Source of the DNA: CCY15215 sp034932145
GTDB taxonomy: Bacteria > Cyanobacteriota > Cyanobacteriia > Cyanobacteriales > Spirulinaceae
Length of the DNA stretch: 7,193 nt
NCBI RefSeq assembly: GCF_034932145.1
Contig: NZ_JAYGHV010000199.1
Span: forward strand, 1-7,193
Reading direction: 5' to 3'
The notes below the pieces were generated by a model that searched no databases, was not told the origin of the DNA, and saw nothing but the letters and a program-made list of their open reading frames with translations. This document shows positions 1 to 5,330 of the stretch, piece after piece (the first letter of the stretch is position 1; every line of letters starts with the position of its first letter). Made by a program: the position numbers and the translations under genes.

Positions 1-968
1 GGTATCTCTTATCCGGTCGTCACGGTTTCTTCCATACCTACGAAGCCTTTGCCCACGTGGTAGACTCGATGTTTAATCAACACGCAAAATGGTTGGATAT
101 CTGCAAAAAAGAAGTGCCTTGGCGGGCTTCGGTTTCCTCACTTAATATCATGCTTTCCTCTCTCGTTTGGCGACAGGATCACAATGGTTTTAGTCATCAG
201 GACCCTGGCTATATCGATTTGGTGCTTAATAAGAGTCCCGATGTCGTGCGGGTTTATTTCCCTCCCGATGTTAACTGCTTACTGTCCGTCGCCGATCATT
301 GTTTGCGGAGTTGCAATTATGTGAATGTCATTGTTTCTGACAAACAGATGCACTTGCAGTATTTGACGATGGAGGACGCGATCGCCCACTGTACTAAAGG
401 TCTCGGGATTTGGGAGTGGGCCAGTAACGACGATCGCGGCAAAGACCCTGATGAACCCGATGTGGTCATGGCTTGCTGTGGCGACATTCCCACGATGGAA
501 TCTTTAGCAGCCACCGCTATTTTAATGGACGAATTCCCAGAGTTGCGGGTTCGTTTTGTCAATGTAGTTGACCTCTTAACCTTAATGCCAGAAAGCGAAC
601 ATCCCCACGGTTTATCGGATGATGATTTCGATACTTTGTTTACTCCCGATAAGCCCGTAATCTTCAACTTCCACGGCTATCCTTGGTTAATTCATAAGTT
701 AACCTATCGTCGCACCAATCAAGAACGCATTCACGTGCGGGGTTATAAAGAGAAGGGGAACATTAACACCCCCTTAGAGTTAGCCATGGAAAACCAGGTC
801 GATCGCTTTAATTTAGTTATTGATGTCATCGACCGCGTTCCTCAGTTGCAATCTCGGGCAGCTTATGTTAAGGAACGCATGAAAAATAGTATCATCGAAC
901 ATACCAATTATGCCTTTGAGCAGGGGATTGACAAACCCGAAATTCGCGAGTGGAAATGGCCCCATTAA
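1..968 (+). CDS. xfp: Phosphoketolase (Xu5P/F6P), C-terminal part, 5' end outside window
   Basis: This thiamine-diphosphate enzyme of the cytosol splits xylulose 5-phosphate or fructose 6-phosphate with phosphate into acetyl phosphate and glyceraldehyde 3-phosphate or erythrose 4-phosphate. The frame is open from base 3, giving 321 visible residues of a protein usually near 800. It begins with the family segment YLLSGRHGFFHTYEAF, so the GTG at 57 is not a real start. WRQDHNGFSHQDPG (about 168-209) matches the conserved active-site stretch with Gln, His, Asn and a second His in the order known from Bifidobacterium phosphoketolase. The last 200 residues form the usual C-terminal domain, with GDIPTMESLAA, FNFHGYPWLIHKLTYRR and ELAMENQVDRF. 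The thiamine-binding N-terminal half and catalytic glutamate are outside the window. Nothing looks broken. In cyanobacteria the enzyme is linked to acetyl phosphate supply beside the Calvin and pentose phosphate cycles. Confidence 0.96.
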   Translation, partial: YLLSGRHGFFHTYEAFAHVVDSMFNQHAKWLDICKKEVPWRASVSSLNIMLSSLVWRQDHNGFSHQDPGYIDLVLNKSPDVVRVYFPPDVNCLLSVADHCLRSCNYVNVIVSDKQMHLQYLTMEDAIAHCTKGLGIWEWASNDDRGKDPDEPDVVMACCGDIPTMESLAATAILMDEFPELRVRFVNVVDLLTLMPESEHPHGLSDDDFDTLFTPDKPVIFNFHGYPWLIHKLTYRRTNQERIHVRGYKEKGNINTPLELAMENQVDRFNLVIDVIDRVPQLQSRAAYVKERMKNSIIEHTNYAFEQGIDKPEIREWKWPH

Positions 969-989
969 GCTCAATAATTTAACTAATGC

Positions 990-1013
990 GGCTGGTTTTC
1001 TCTAAAGCCAGCC
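990..1013 (+). terminator. Possible hairpin terminator after xfp
   Basis: A stem GGCTGG (990-995) pairs with CCAGCC (1008-1013). The inner TTT/AAA can extend it if one G is bulged. It lies 22 bases after the xfp stop. No run of T follows, so intrinsic termination is uncertain; it could also be only an RNA 3'-end stabiliser. Confidence 0.4.
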
Positions 1014-1034
1014 CAGGGCGATCGCCGCTTGGAA

Positions 1035-1063
1035 TTCCCACAATTGCAAAAAAATGCGATAAT
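1035..1063 (+). promoter_or_regulatory. Candidate sigma70 promoter, probably the original map promoter
   Basis: An extended -10, TGC-GATAAT (GATAAT at 1058-1063, 5 of 6 consensus bases), follows TTCCCA (1035-1040, 4 of 6) at a spacing of 17. Transcription would start near 1070. The sequence lies in host DNA, downstream of xfp and left of the IscB-type element. It would have driven map before insertion and would now drive the omega RNA and iscB remnant. The call rests on motif match only. Confidence 0.45.
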
Positions 1064-1092
1064 AAAACGAAAACGGTAACAATAACGACAAA

Positions 1093-1340
1093 CGCTGCGT
1101 CAATAACCCACCGCTAACCCTTTGGGTATAGCGGGGGCTTGAACCAAGCCCATAGTTGACCAGCCTAAGTTCTTGGGAACTACGTTTTTTAAGCTATCAC
1201 ACCCTCAAATGCGTCGCTAGTTTGTCGCTCTGTGGTCAACAGTTAAACATTCCTAGTTGGGTTAAGAAAGTGCTGTTGACGTAAAAAACTTAAAAAACAT
1301 TGGCGAAGCGAACTTTACCCTTGAAAAAGGAGTTTCACCC
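1093..1340 (+). ncRNA. Candidate omega RNA (HEARO RNA) of the IscB element
   Basis: IscB proteins use an RNA encoded directly upstream of their gene, with the guide at its 5' end. The 250 bases before iscB are rich in nested pairing. An outer stem joins 1098-1105 to 1274-1281 (8 bp, one G-U). A hairpin CCGCTAACCC/GGGT-a-TAGCGG spans 1111-1134. A hairpin GGGCTT/AAGCCC lies at 1135-1151. A stem GTTGACCA/TGGTCAAC joins 1155-1162 to 1233-1240 and encloses CCTAAG/CTTGGG (1164-1177). The guide would be the roughly 16 bases before 1093, which are host sequence. The exact 3' end is unclear and may reach the iscB ribosome-binding site. The position and fold fit; a covariance-model match was not possible here. 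Confidence 0.72.
1311..1334 (+). promoter_or_regulatory. GNRA-capped hairpin covering the iscB Shine-Dalgarno site
   Basis: CCTT (1319-1322) pairs with AAGG (1327-1330) around a GAAA loop, and AACT (1311-1314) pairs with AGTT (1331-1334). The strong Shine-Dalgarno AAGGAG (1327-1332), 8 bases before the iscB ATG, lies entirely in the 3' strand. The fold would hide the site, or form the last stem of the omega RNA, making RNA folding and iscB translation compete. Pairing is read by eye. Confidence 0.45.
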
Positions 1341-2078
1341 ATGCGGGTTTTCGTATTAGATAAAAACAAAAAACCATTAAATCCTACTCATCCTGCGAGA
1401 GCCAGAAAACTACTCAAATCGGGACGAGCCAAGGTATTTAAACGGTTTCCATTCACTATTATTCTGCCAAATGTACAAGGAGGAGAAGTTAATGATTGTC
1501 AGTTAAAGATTGACCCCGGTTCAAAGACAACAGGATTAGCAATCCTGCAAGGAAATCGAGTCATTTGGGGAGCCGAATTAACTCATCGCGGTCAACAAAT
1601 TCGCGATAATTTAACCTTAAGACGACAGTTAAGACGTTCTCGAAGGAAGAGAAAAACGCGATATCGAAAACCTCGCTTTCTCAACCGAAAACCTCCGGAA
1701 GGATGGCTTGCTCCCAGTCTCATGTCGCGAGTTCATAATATCATCACTTGGGTCAATCGACTTAGTAAAATCTGTCCCATATCGGGAATTTCACAAGAGT
1801 TGGTGAGGTTCGATACTCAAGCGCTCCAAAATCCTGAAATCTCTGGTGCTGAATATCAACAAGGAGAATTATTTGGTTATGAAGTCAGAGAGTATTTGCT
1901 CGAAAAGTGGAAGAGAAAATGTGCTTAAGGAAAGAAGACTGGAACTTACTCTGGGCGAGTCGCGGTTCGCTCTACGGGAAGTTTCAATATTTCGACAAAA
2001 ACTGGATTGATTCAAGGAATCAGTCACAAATATTGTAGTCCAATTCATCACAAGGATGGTTATGCGTACACTTATTGA
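1341..2078 (+). pseudogene. iscB: iscB remnant with in-frame internal deletion (195-codon ORF plus C-terminal scar)
   Basis: IscB is the RNA-guided nuclease related to the ancestor of Cas9. The ORF 1341-1928 encodes 195 residues: the PLMP/RRXRR region (1-50; PLNP instead of PLMP), RuvC-I KIDPGSKTTG with Asp58, an Arg-rich bridge helix (about 87-113), and RuvC-II SQELVRFDTQ with Glu153. It ends at KWKRKCA, exactly where HNH should start (normally CxxC), at a TAA (1926-1928). The same frame then continues for 49 codons, GKKTGTYSGRVAVRSTGSF to DGYAYTY, which is the normal IscB C-terminus, and ends at TGA 2076-2078. HNH, RuvC-III and most of the target-binding domain, about 180-190 codons, are missing. 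A deletion with the join at or next to the TAA explains this; no frameshift is needed. Nuclease activity is not expected. The short ORF has a good Shine-Dalgarno (AAGGAG) and might still bind RNA. Confidence 0.9.
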
Positions 2079-2081
2079 TTT

Positions 2082-2116
2082 GTATATTTCGAGGGTATCG
2101 AACCCTCAAAATATAC
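2082..2116 (+). repeat. Inverted repeat hairpin after iscB
   Basis: A 15-bp stem with one C-A mismatch pairs 2082-2096 with 2102-2116 around the loop ATCGA. It starts 4 bases after the last codon of the iscB scar. It is a good candidate for an RNA hairpin or terminator-like structure inside the element's right end, although no T run follows. Confidence 0.6.
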
Positions 2117-2117
2117 G

Positions 2118-2170
2118 CCCCGTTTCCTCCCACCACCAATCTTTCAGATATGGTGGGAGTCTCCACGGGG
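2118..2170 (+). repeat. Right-end subterminal hairpin of the IscB-type element
   Basis: CCCCGT (2118-2123) pairs with ACGGGG (2165-2170), and inside it CTCCCACCA (2127-2135) pairs perfectly with TGGTGGGAG (2151-2159), with a small inner stem ATCT/AGAT (2139-2149). Long imperfect palindromes like this mark the ends of IS200/IS605-type elements, where the single-strand transposase recognises them. Its end is 7 bases from the map start codon, so it also forms the 5' leader of map. Confidence 0.65.
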
Positions 2171-2177
2171 GTTTCTG

Positions 2178-3035
2178 ATGAAAATCCTCTCCAATCTCCT
2201 CTCGGCCAACAAAAAAGCAAAAGCAATTCCCAGTACTCGCGGACTGCCTACCTTACGACGGACTCGCAAAGGAATTGAACTAAAATCAGAATATGAAGTG
2301 GAAATCATGCGGCGATCGGGTCTTATTGTGGCAACGGTACTCAAAGAAATTGCGGCAATGGTTAAACCGGGAATGACCACCGCAGACTTAGATGCTTATG
2401 CAGAGAAGCGTATTCGAGAAATGGATGCAAAACCCAGTTTTAAAGGTTATCACGGCTTTCCTGGGTCGATCTGTGCTTGTATTAATAACGAGGTCGTCCA
2501 CGGTATTCCCAGTCGCAAAAAAGTCATTCGTGCAGGAGATTTACTGAAAGTAGATACCGGTGCTTATCAAGAAGGATATCATGGCGATTCCTGCATTACT
2601 ATTGCCGTGGGTAACATTTCTCCCACGGCCAAAAAACTCATGCGGGTTGCAGAAGAAGCCTTATATAAAGGCATCGAACAAGTTAAAGAAGGCAATTATA
2701 TTATGGACATTGCTGGGGCGATTCAAGACCATGTAAAAGCCCACGGTTATAGCATTGTTGAAGATTATACCGGTCATGGTGTCGGGCGCAATCTCCACGA
2801 AGAACCGGCAGTTTTTCATAGTCGTACCCGAGAATTACCTAATGTTAAATTAAGAGCAGGAATGACCTTGGCGATCGAGCCGATTTTAAATGCAGGATCG
2901 AAACAGACTCGTATTTTAGGCGATCGCTGGATGGTGGTAACAACAGATAATAAACTTTCGGCACAGTTTGAACATACCGTGTTAGTCACTGCAACGGGTT
3001 ATGAAATTCTCACCGATCGCGATCGCCTTTGCTGA
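2178..3035 (+). CDS. map: Type I methionine aminopeptidase
   Basis: This cytosolic metalloenzyme removes the starting methionine from new proteins. The 285-residue product carries the full pita-bread fold set: His92 (GYHGFP), metal ligands Asp126 (KVDTGAY), Asp137 (HGDS), His200 (GHGVGR), Glu234 (AIEP) and Glu265 (QFEHT), plus His207 (LHEEP). These correspond to E. coli His79, Asp97, Asp108, His171, Glu204, Glu235 and His178. About 35 extra residues precede the catalytic domain, as in other cyanobacterial paralogues; the beginning MKILSNLLS looks native, so ATG 2178 is preferred. There is no good Shine-Dalgarno: the bases just upstream belong to the right end of the IscB-type element, which sits exactly at the start codon and separates map from its probable promoter by about 1.1 kb. 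Expression may now depend on read-through from the xfp side or on a promoter inside the element. Several paralogues are usual in cyanobacteria. Confidence 0.97.
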   Translation: MKILSNLLSANKKAKAIPSTRGLPTLRRTRKGIELKSEYEVEIMRRSGLIVATVLKEIAAMVKPGMTTADLDAYAEKRIREMDAKPSFKGYHGFPGSICACINNEVVHGIPSRKKVIRAGDLLKVDTGAYQEGYHGDSCITIAVGNISPTAKKLMRVAEEALYKGIEQVKEGNYIMDIAGAIQDHVKAHGYSIVEDYTGHGVGRNLHEEPAVFHSRTRELPNVKLRAGMTLAIEPILNAGSKQTRILGDRWMVVTTDNKLSAQFEHTVLVTATGYEILTDRDRLC

Positions 3036-3189
3036 AATACAATAAACACTCAACTCGTATCAATATTCTCAAGATTATTACCCAAACCTTTCAAAATCAT
3101 TAGTACATTATAAAGCTCATTTTGTAAAGGTAACAGAGAAAAAATACGAGAAATATCATATTGGGGTGTTCCCTGACGATGATAAGTTA
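3036..3189. other. Convergent intergenic region with a protein-like unassigned frame
   Basis: Between the map stop and the stop of the thermonuclease-like gene there is no clear terminator. On the minus strand, a frame different from the thermonuclease frame stays open into this region and ends at TGA 3050-3052. It reads YHRQGTPQYDISRIFSLLP and continues to GLGNNLENIDTS. The composition is protein-like, but there is no start of its own. It may be the 3' remnant of a lost gene or chance. Confidence 0.25.
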
Positions 3190-3672
3190 TTATTGAGAAT
3201 TCCAGAGGCCTAGACGTTGATTTTTCGCTTTGCTTTGCGCTTGGGTGAGTGCATCGACGCTGTTTGGACAGGTTTGGCGATAGCTTCCATGTAATTCAGC
3301 TTGTCCTTCTGCAACCATTTGCAGGTTAATATTTCGGTTATTATGAAAAACGACGATGAGCGATCGCCCTCTCCCAACTGTTCTTAAGCTATCATATCGG
3401 ACGGATGAACCCACGGGAATCAGTTGGGTTAAGCGGTTTTTTGAGGCTTGGGCGTGGGGTTGGGGTTGTCCATTCACCCAGTCTGGGGTATCAATACAAG
3501 CGAGTTGACCGACGATTTCTGTTTCTCCCTGCCGCAAAACTACGGTATCGGCATCGATAATTCTTGTCACAATGGCGGATAGAGTTTGGGCATTGCTACT
3601 TTGGGATGTTAGGGGAATAAGTGCAAATGTTATCGCCGTGACTAATCTGAAAATAGTAGGAATTTTGTGCAT
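3190..3672 (-). CDS. Secreted thermonuclease (SNase)-like protein with altered active site
   Basis: This is a staphylococcal-nuclease-fold protein of 160 residues, counted from ATG 3672. A TTG start at 3696 would add 8 residues; the ATG gives a typical signal peptide (MHKIP, then a hydrophobic stretch, then SSNA-QT), so export is expected. Using the longer numbering, calcium ligands Asp50 (IIDADTV) and Asp69 (ACIDTPD) are kept, and so is the arginine matching Arg87 (Arg109 in VGR). However, the position of Arg35 is Gln64 (GQLACID instead of RLACID), and Glu43 is Asp72 (DTPD instead of DTPE). Both changes are expected to weaken or abolish phosphodiester hydrolysis, so this may be a poor nuclease or a nucleic-acid-binding relative. 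Two cysteines (67 and 142) could form a disulphide. It lies 107 bases downstream of egtD on the same strand, counting from the ATG, and may be co-transcribed. No Shine-Dalgarno is visible for either start. Confidence 0.85.
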   Translation of the reverse strand: MHKIPTIFRLVTAITFALIPLTSQSSNAQTLSAIVTRIIDADTVVLRQGETEIVGQLACIDTPDWVNGQPQPHAQASKNRLTQLIPVGSSVRYDSLRTVGRGRSLIVVFHNNRNINLQMVAEGQAELHGSYRQTCPNSVDALTQAQSKAKNQRLGLWNSQ

Positions 3673-3779
3673 TTTTTTATTTATTGTGGAAAACAACCAA
3701 AATCATAAAATCAGAGGAGGCGCGATCGCCTTTCGGATGTTGAGTGAACGAATACCAAGAATAATCCGGAAATAATGGG

Positions 3780-4820
3780 TTATTTTTGACATAGTATAAC
3801 ACCAAACCATCCTCGATCGTCCGTCTGGGTTTGCAATATAGATAGACCTCGTTCTTGCACGTTTTGTTCCAAGGTATCGAGATTGAATTTTCGAGAAATT
3901 TCGGTTAGAATGCTTTCTCCTTGGCGAAATTCTACCGTTAAATCCAAAGATTCTAAACGCACTTGATGCGATCGCAGACAATCTAAATACATCTCAATCC
4001 GGCCTTCTTTTTCATTATAAATTGCTCGATGGACAAAGTTTTTTAGAGCGAAATTTCCCCGAAAGCGCCAATTAAGATGGGCAAGCATATTAAGGTTAAA
4101 TGCTGCTGTTACTCCTTGGCTGTCATTATAAGCTGCTTCAAGAATAGCTTTGGGCTTTTGTAAATCAACACCGAGGAGAAAGTAATCTCCCGGTTGTAGG
4201 GCGTTAATAATTTGAGCTAAAAAGCGATCGCTTTGTTGGGGGTAAAAATTACCTAATGTACTGCCCAAAAATAAGATAATTCGTGTAGGTAGAGAAGAAG
4301 GTGTTAATTGTGCTAATGCTTGTTCGTAAGTGCCAACCAAACCGCGAACTTTTAAGGTAGAATAATCTGATAGTAATTGTTTGGCACTGGCGGCTAAAAT
4401 TTCGCCACTGACATCAATAGGAACATAATTTAAAGATGAATATAATGTTTGATAAGCATTCAATAAAAACCGGGTTTTGCTAGAACTACCGCTTCCTAAT
4501 TCAACCAATTCGCAATTTCCCGTTATAGAGGCAATTTCCAGCGCATATTCTTGCAAAATTCCGGCTTCCGTGCGAGTAGGATAATATTCCGGTAAATTGC
4601 AAATATCCTCAAACAAAAGAGAGCCTTTTTCATCGTAAAAATAGCGCGGTGGTAGCGTTTTTGCGCCTTGTTGTAATCCTTGGCGAACATCTTGTCCATT
4701 TTCTGTAGAGTCGATCGCCTTGATTTGTTCGAGATAGCGAATATGTAAGGAGTCGATCGCGGTTGGAGTTGTAATCATTATGGTAGAGAGTGTGAGAACT
4801 TTGTTGCCATTTTGAACCAT
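3780..4820 (-). CDS. egtD: L-histidine N-alpha-methyltransferase EgtD (ergothioneine synthesis)
   Basis: EgtD adds three methyl groups from S-adenosylmethionine to the alpha-amino group of histidine, giving hercynine, the first step to the antioxidant thiol ergothioneine. The 346-residue protein shows the family set: LPEYYPTRTE (76-85, histidine pocket), the SAM motif ELGSGSSSKT (107-116), YVPIDVS (132-138), FLGSTLGNF (184-192), LLGVDLQKP (215-223), AYNDSQGVTAAFN (230-242), and ILTEIS (304-309), whose Glu307 and Ser309 correspond to residues that bind the substrate in mycobacterial EgtD. All key positions seem present, so the enzyme should be active. ATG 4820 gives the longest form. Met15 (ATG ending at 4778, start MITTPTAIDSL) is closer to the usual family length and is a real alternative; neither has a clear Shine-Dalgarno. 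The next pathway enzyme, the sulfoxide synthase EgtB, is not in this window. Confidence 0.95.
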   Translation of the reverse strand: MVQNGNKVLTLSTIMITTPTAIDSLHIRYLEQIKAIDSTENGQDVRQGLQQGAKTLPPRYFYDEKGSLLFEDICNLPEYYPTRTEAGILQEYALEIASITGNCELVELGSGSSSKTRFLLNAYQTLYSSLNYVPIDVSGEILAASAKQLLSDYSTLKVRGLVGTYEQALAQLTPSSLPTRIILFLGSTLGNFYPQQSDRFLAQIINALQPGDYFLLGVDLQKPKAILEAAYNDSQGVTAAFNLNMLAHLNWRFRGNFALKNFVHRAIYNEKEGRIEMYLDCLRSHQVRLESLDLTVEFRQGESILTEISRKFNLDTLEQNVQERGLSILQTQTDDRGWFGVILCQK

Positions 4821-4865
4821 ACTACAATCGAGTTTTCCTTACAAGACAAACAGGACAGAAAAAAG

Positions 4866-5207
4866 CTAATTTCCCAAGTTCACACCATATCCACTTCTAA
4901 CAACACTAAAAGAATACTCTAAAATTTCTGAGGATTGTCGGAGGGCTTCTTCTTCATTGGCAACCATCACGATGTTACACAGTCCAAAGGTATCAATATA
5001 CCAGTAAAACCAACCGGATACTCCATCAAAGTTACACTCATCAACGTCAACTTGAAACCCTTCATAGGTTTTGGTCAGGAGGAAGGGAGAAGGAAACGCA
5101 AATAGCCCCAGAATACAAATTACAGGTAAGGCGCGATCGCCAATAGAGAATCCCTGGGGGAAAATAGCGTAGATTCTCTGAATTGTTTTTGAGAAAAGTT
5201 TCAGCAT
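4866..5207 (-). CDS. Unrecognised small membrane or exported protein
   Basis: I do not recognise this 113-residue product. Residues 1-26 are basic (KLFSKTIQR), followed by one hydrophobic segment at about 27-45 (LPVICILGLFAFPSPFLLT), and then a soluble acidic and aromatic part (GWFYWYIDTFG; NEEEALRQ). This looks like a single-pass membrane protein, or a protein with an uncleaved signal anchor. It ends 45 bases before the egtD start on the same strand, so the two may form an operon. No other good reading frame covers the region. No Shine-Dalgarno is visible before ATG 5207. A chance ORF cannot be excluded, but its length and organised composition speak for a real gene. Confidence 0.6.
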   Translation of the reverse strand: MLKLFSKTIQRIYAIFPQGFSIGDRALPVICILGLFAFPSPFLLTKTYEGFQVDVDECNFDGVSGWFYWYIDTFGLCNIVMVANEEEALRQSSEILEYSFSVVRSGYGVNLGN

Positions 5208-5330
5208 CTTAGATTAAGAGAGTGGCATTTAGGGACAGGGAAGAGTAAAAAGGAATGAGGAAATTAAATTCAAGGCGATCGCCTGACTAATTTTCCGACT
5301 CCGATCCTCTACCTCGCTATTTATCCAATT
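5208..5330. promoter_or_regulatory. Divergent intergenic region with a HIP1 site
   Basis: These 123 bases lie between two divergently transcribed genes, so they must hold the promoters of the aminotransferase (+) and of the small membrane gene with egtD (-). I see a HIP1 palindrome at 5275-5282 but no convincing -35/-10 pair and no strong operator. Confidence 0.4.

Larger units (their letters stand above)
1093..2177 (+). mobile_element. IscB-type (HEARO) element, non-autonomous, internally deleted
   Basis: The unit consists of a structured RNA region, an iscB gene and a right end with two hairpins. It resembles IS200/IS605-superfamily elements that carry iscB without tnpA. Left and right borders are inferred: the left from where the RNA fold begins (outer stem at 1098), the right from the ATGA at 2178-2181, since HEARO elements are reported (from memory) to lie directly 5' of ATGA or GTGA. 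No target duplication is expected for this type and none is seen. The element contains no HIP1 site, unlike the flanking host DNA. Full-length relatives should be roughly 0.55 kb longer, because iscB has lost its middle. Without tnpA, movement would need a transposase in trans. The left border could be wrong by about ten bases. Confidence 0.75.

Noticed and set aside
57..59. GTG at 57 as start of a 303-residue protein
   Set aside because: The frame is open to the window edge and the residues before it (YLLSGRHGFFHTYEAF) are conserved phosphoketolase sequence.
317..667. Minus-strand reading frame inside xfp, and similar frames inside map, iscB and the aminotransferase gene (for example 2144-2380, 5387-5692, 6196-6486)
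   Set aside because: Each lies opposite a well-conserved gene, shows no family motif and has a composition expected from the reverse of the real coding strand.
1341..1928. Reading the 195-residue protein as a complete small RRXRR protein or as IsrB
   Set aside because: IsrB keeps RuvC-III, which is absent here, and the true IscB C-terminus follows in the same frame right after the stop, which shows a deletion.
1926..1928. A simple nonsense mutation or frameshift in a full-length iscB
   Set aside because: Only 49 codons remain after the stop, starting with the C-terminal GKKTGTYSG segment. HNH and RuvC-III are physically absent and the frame is unchanged.
1093..2177. CRISPR array or tracrRNA-like locus
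   Set aside because: No regularly spaced direct repeats occur. The repeated elements are inverted pairs that form stems, which fits an omega RNA instead.
3036..3189. Intrinsic terminator between map and the thermonuclease-like gene
   Set aside because: No GC-rich stem with a T run is found on either strand in this convergent gap.
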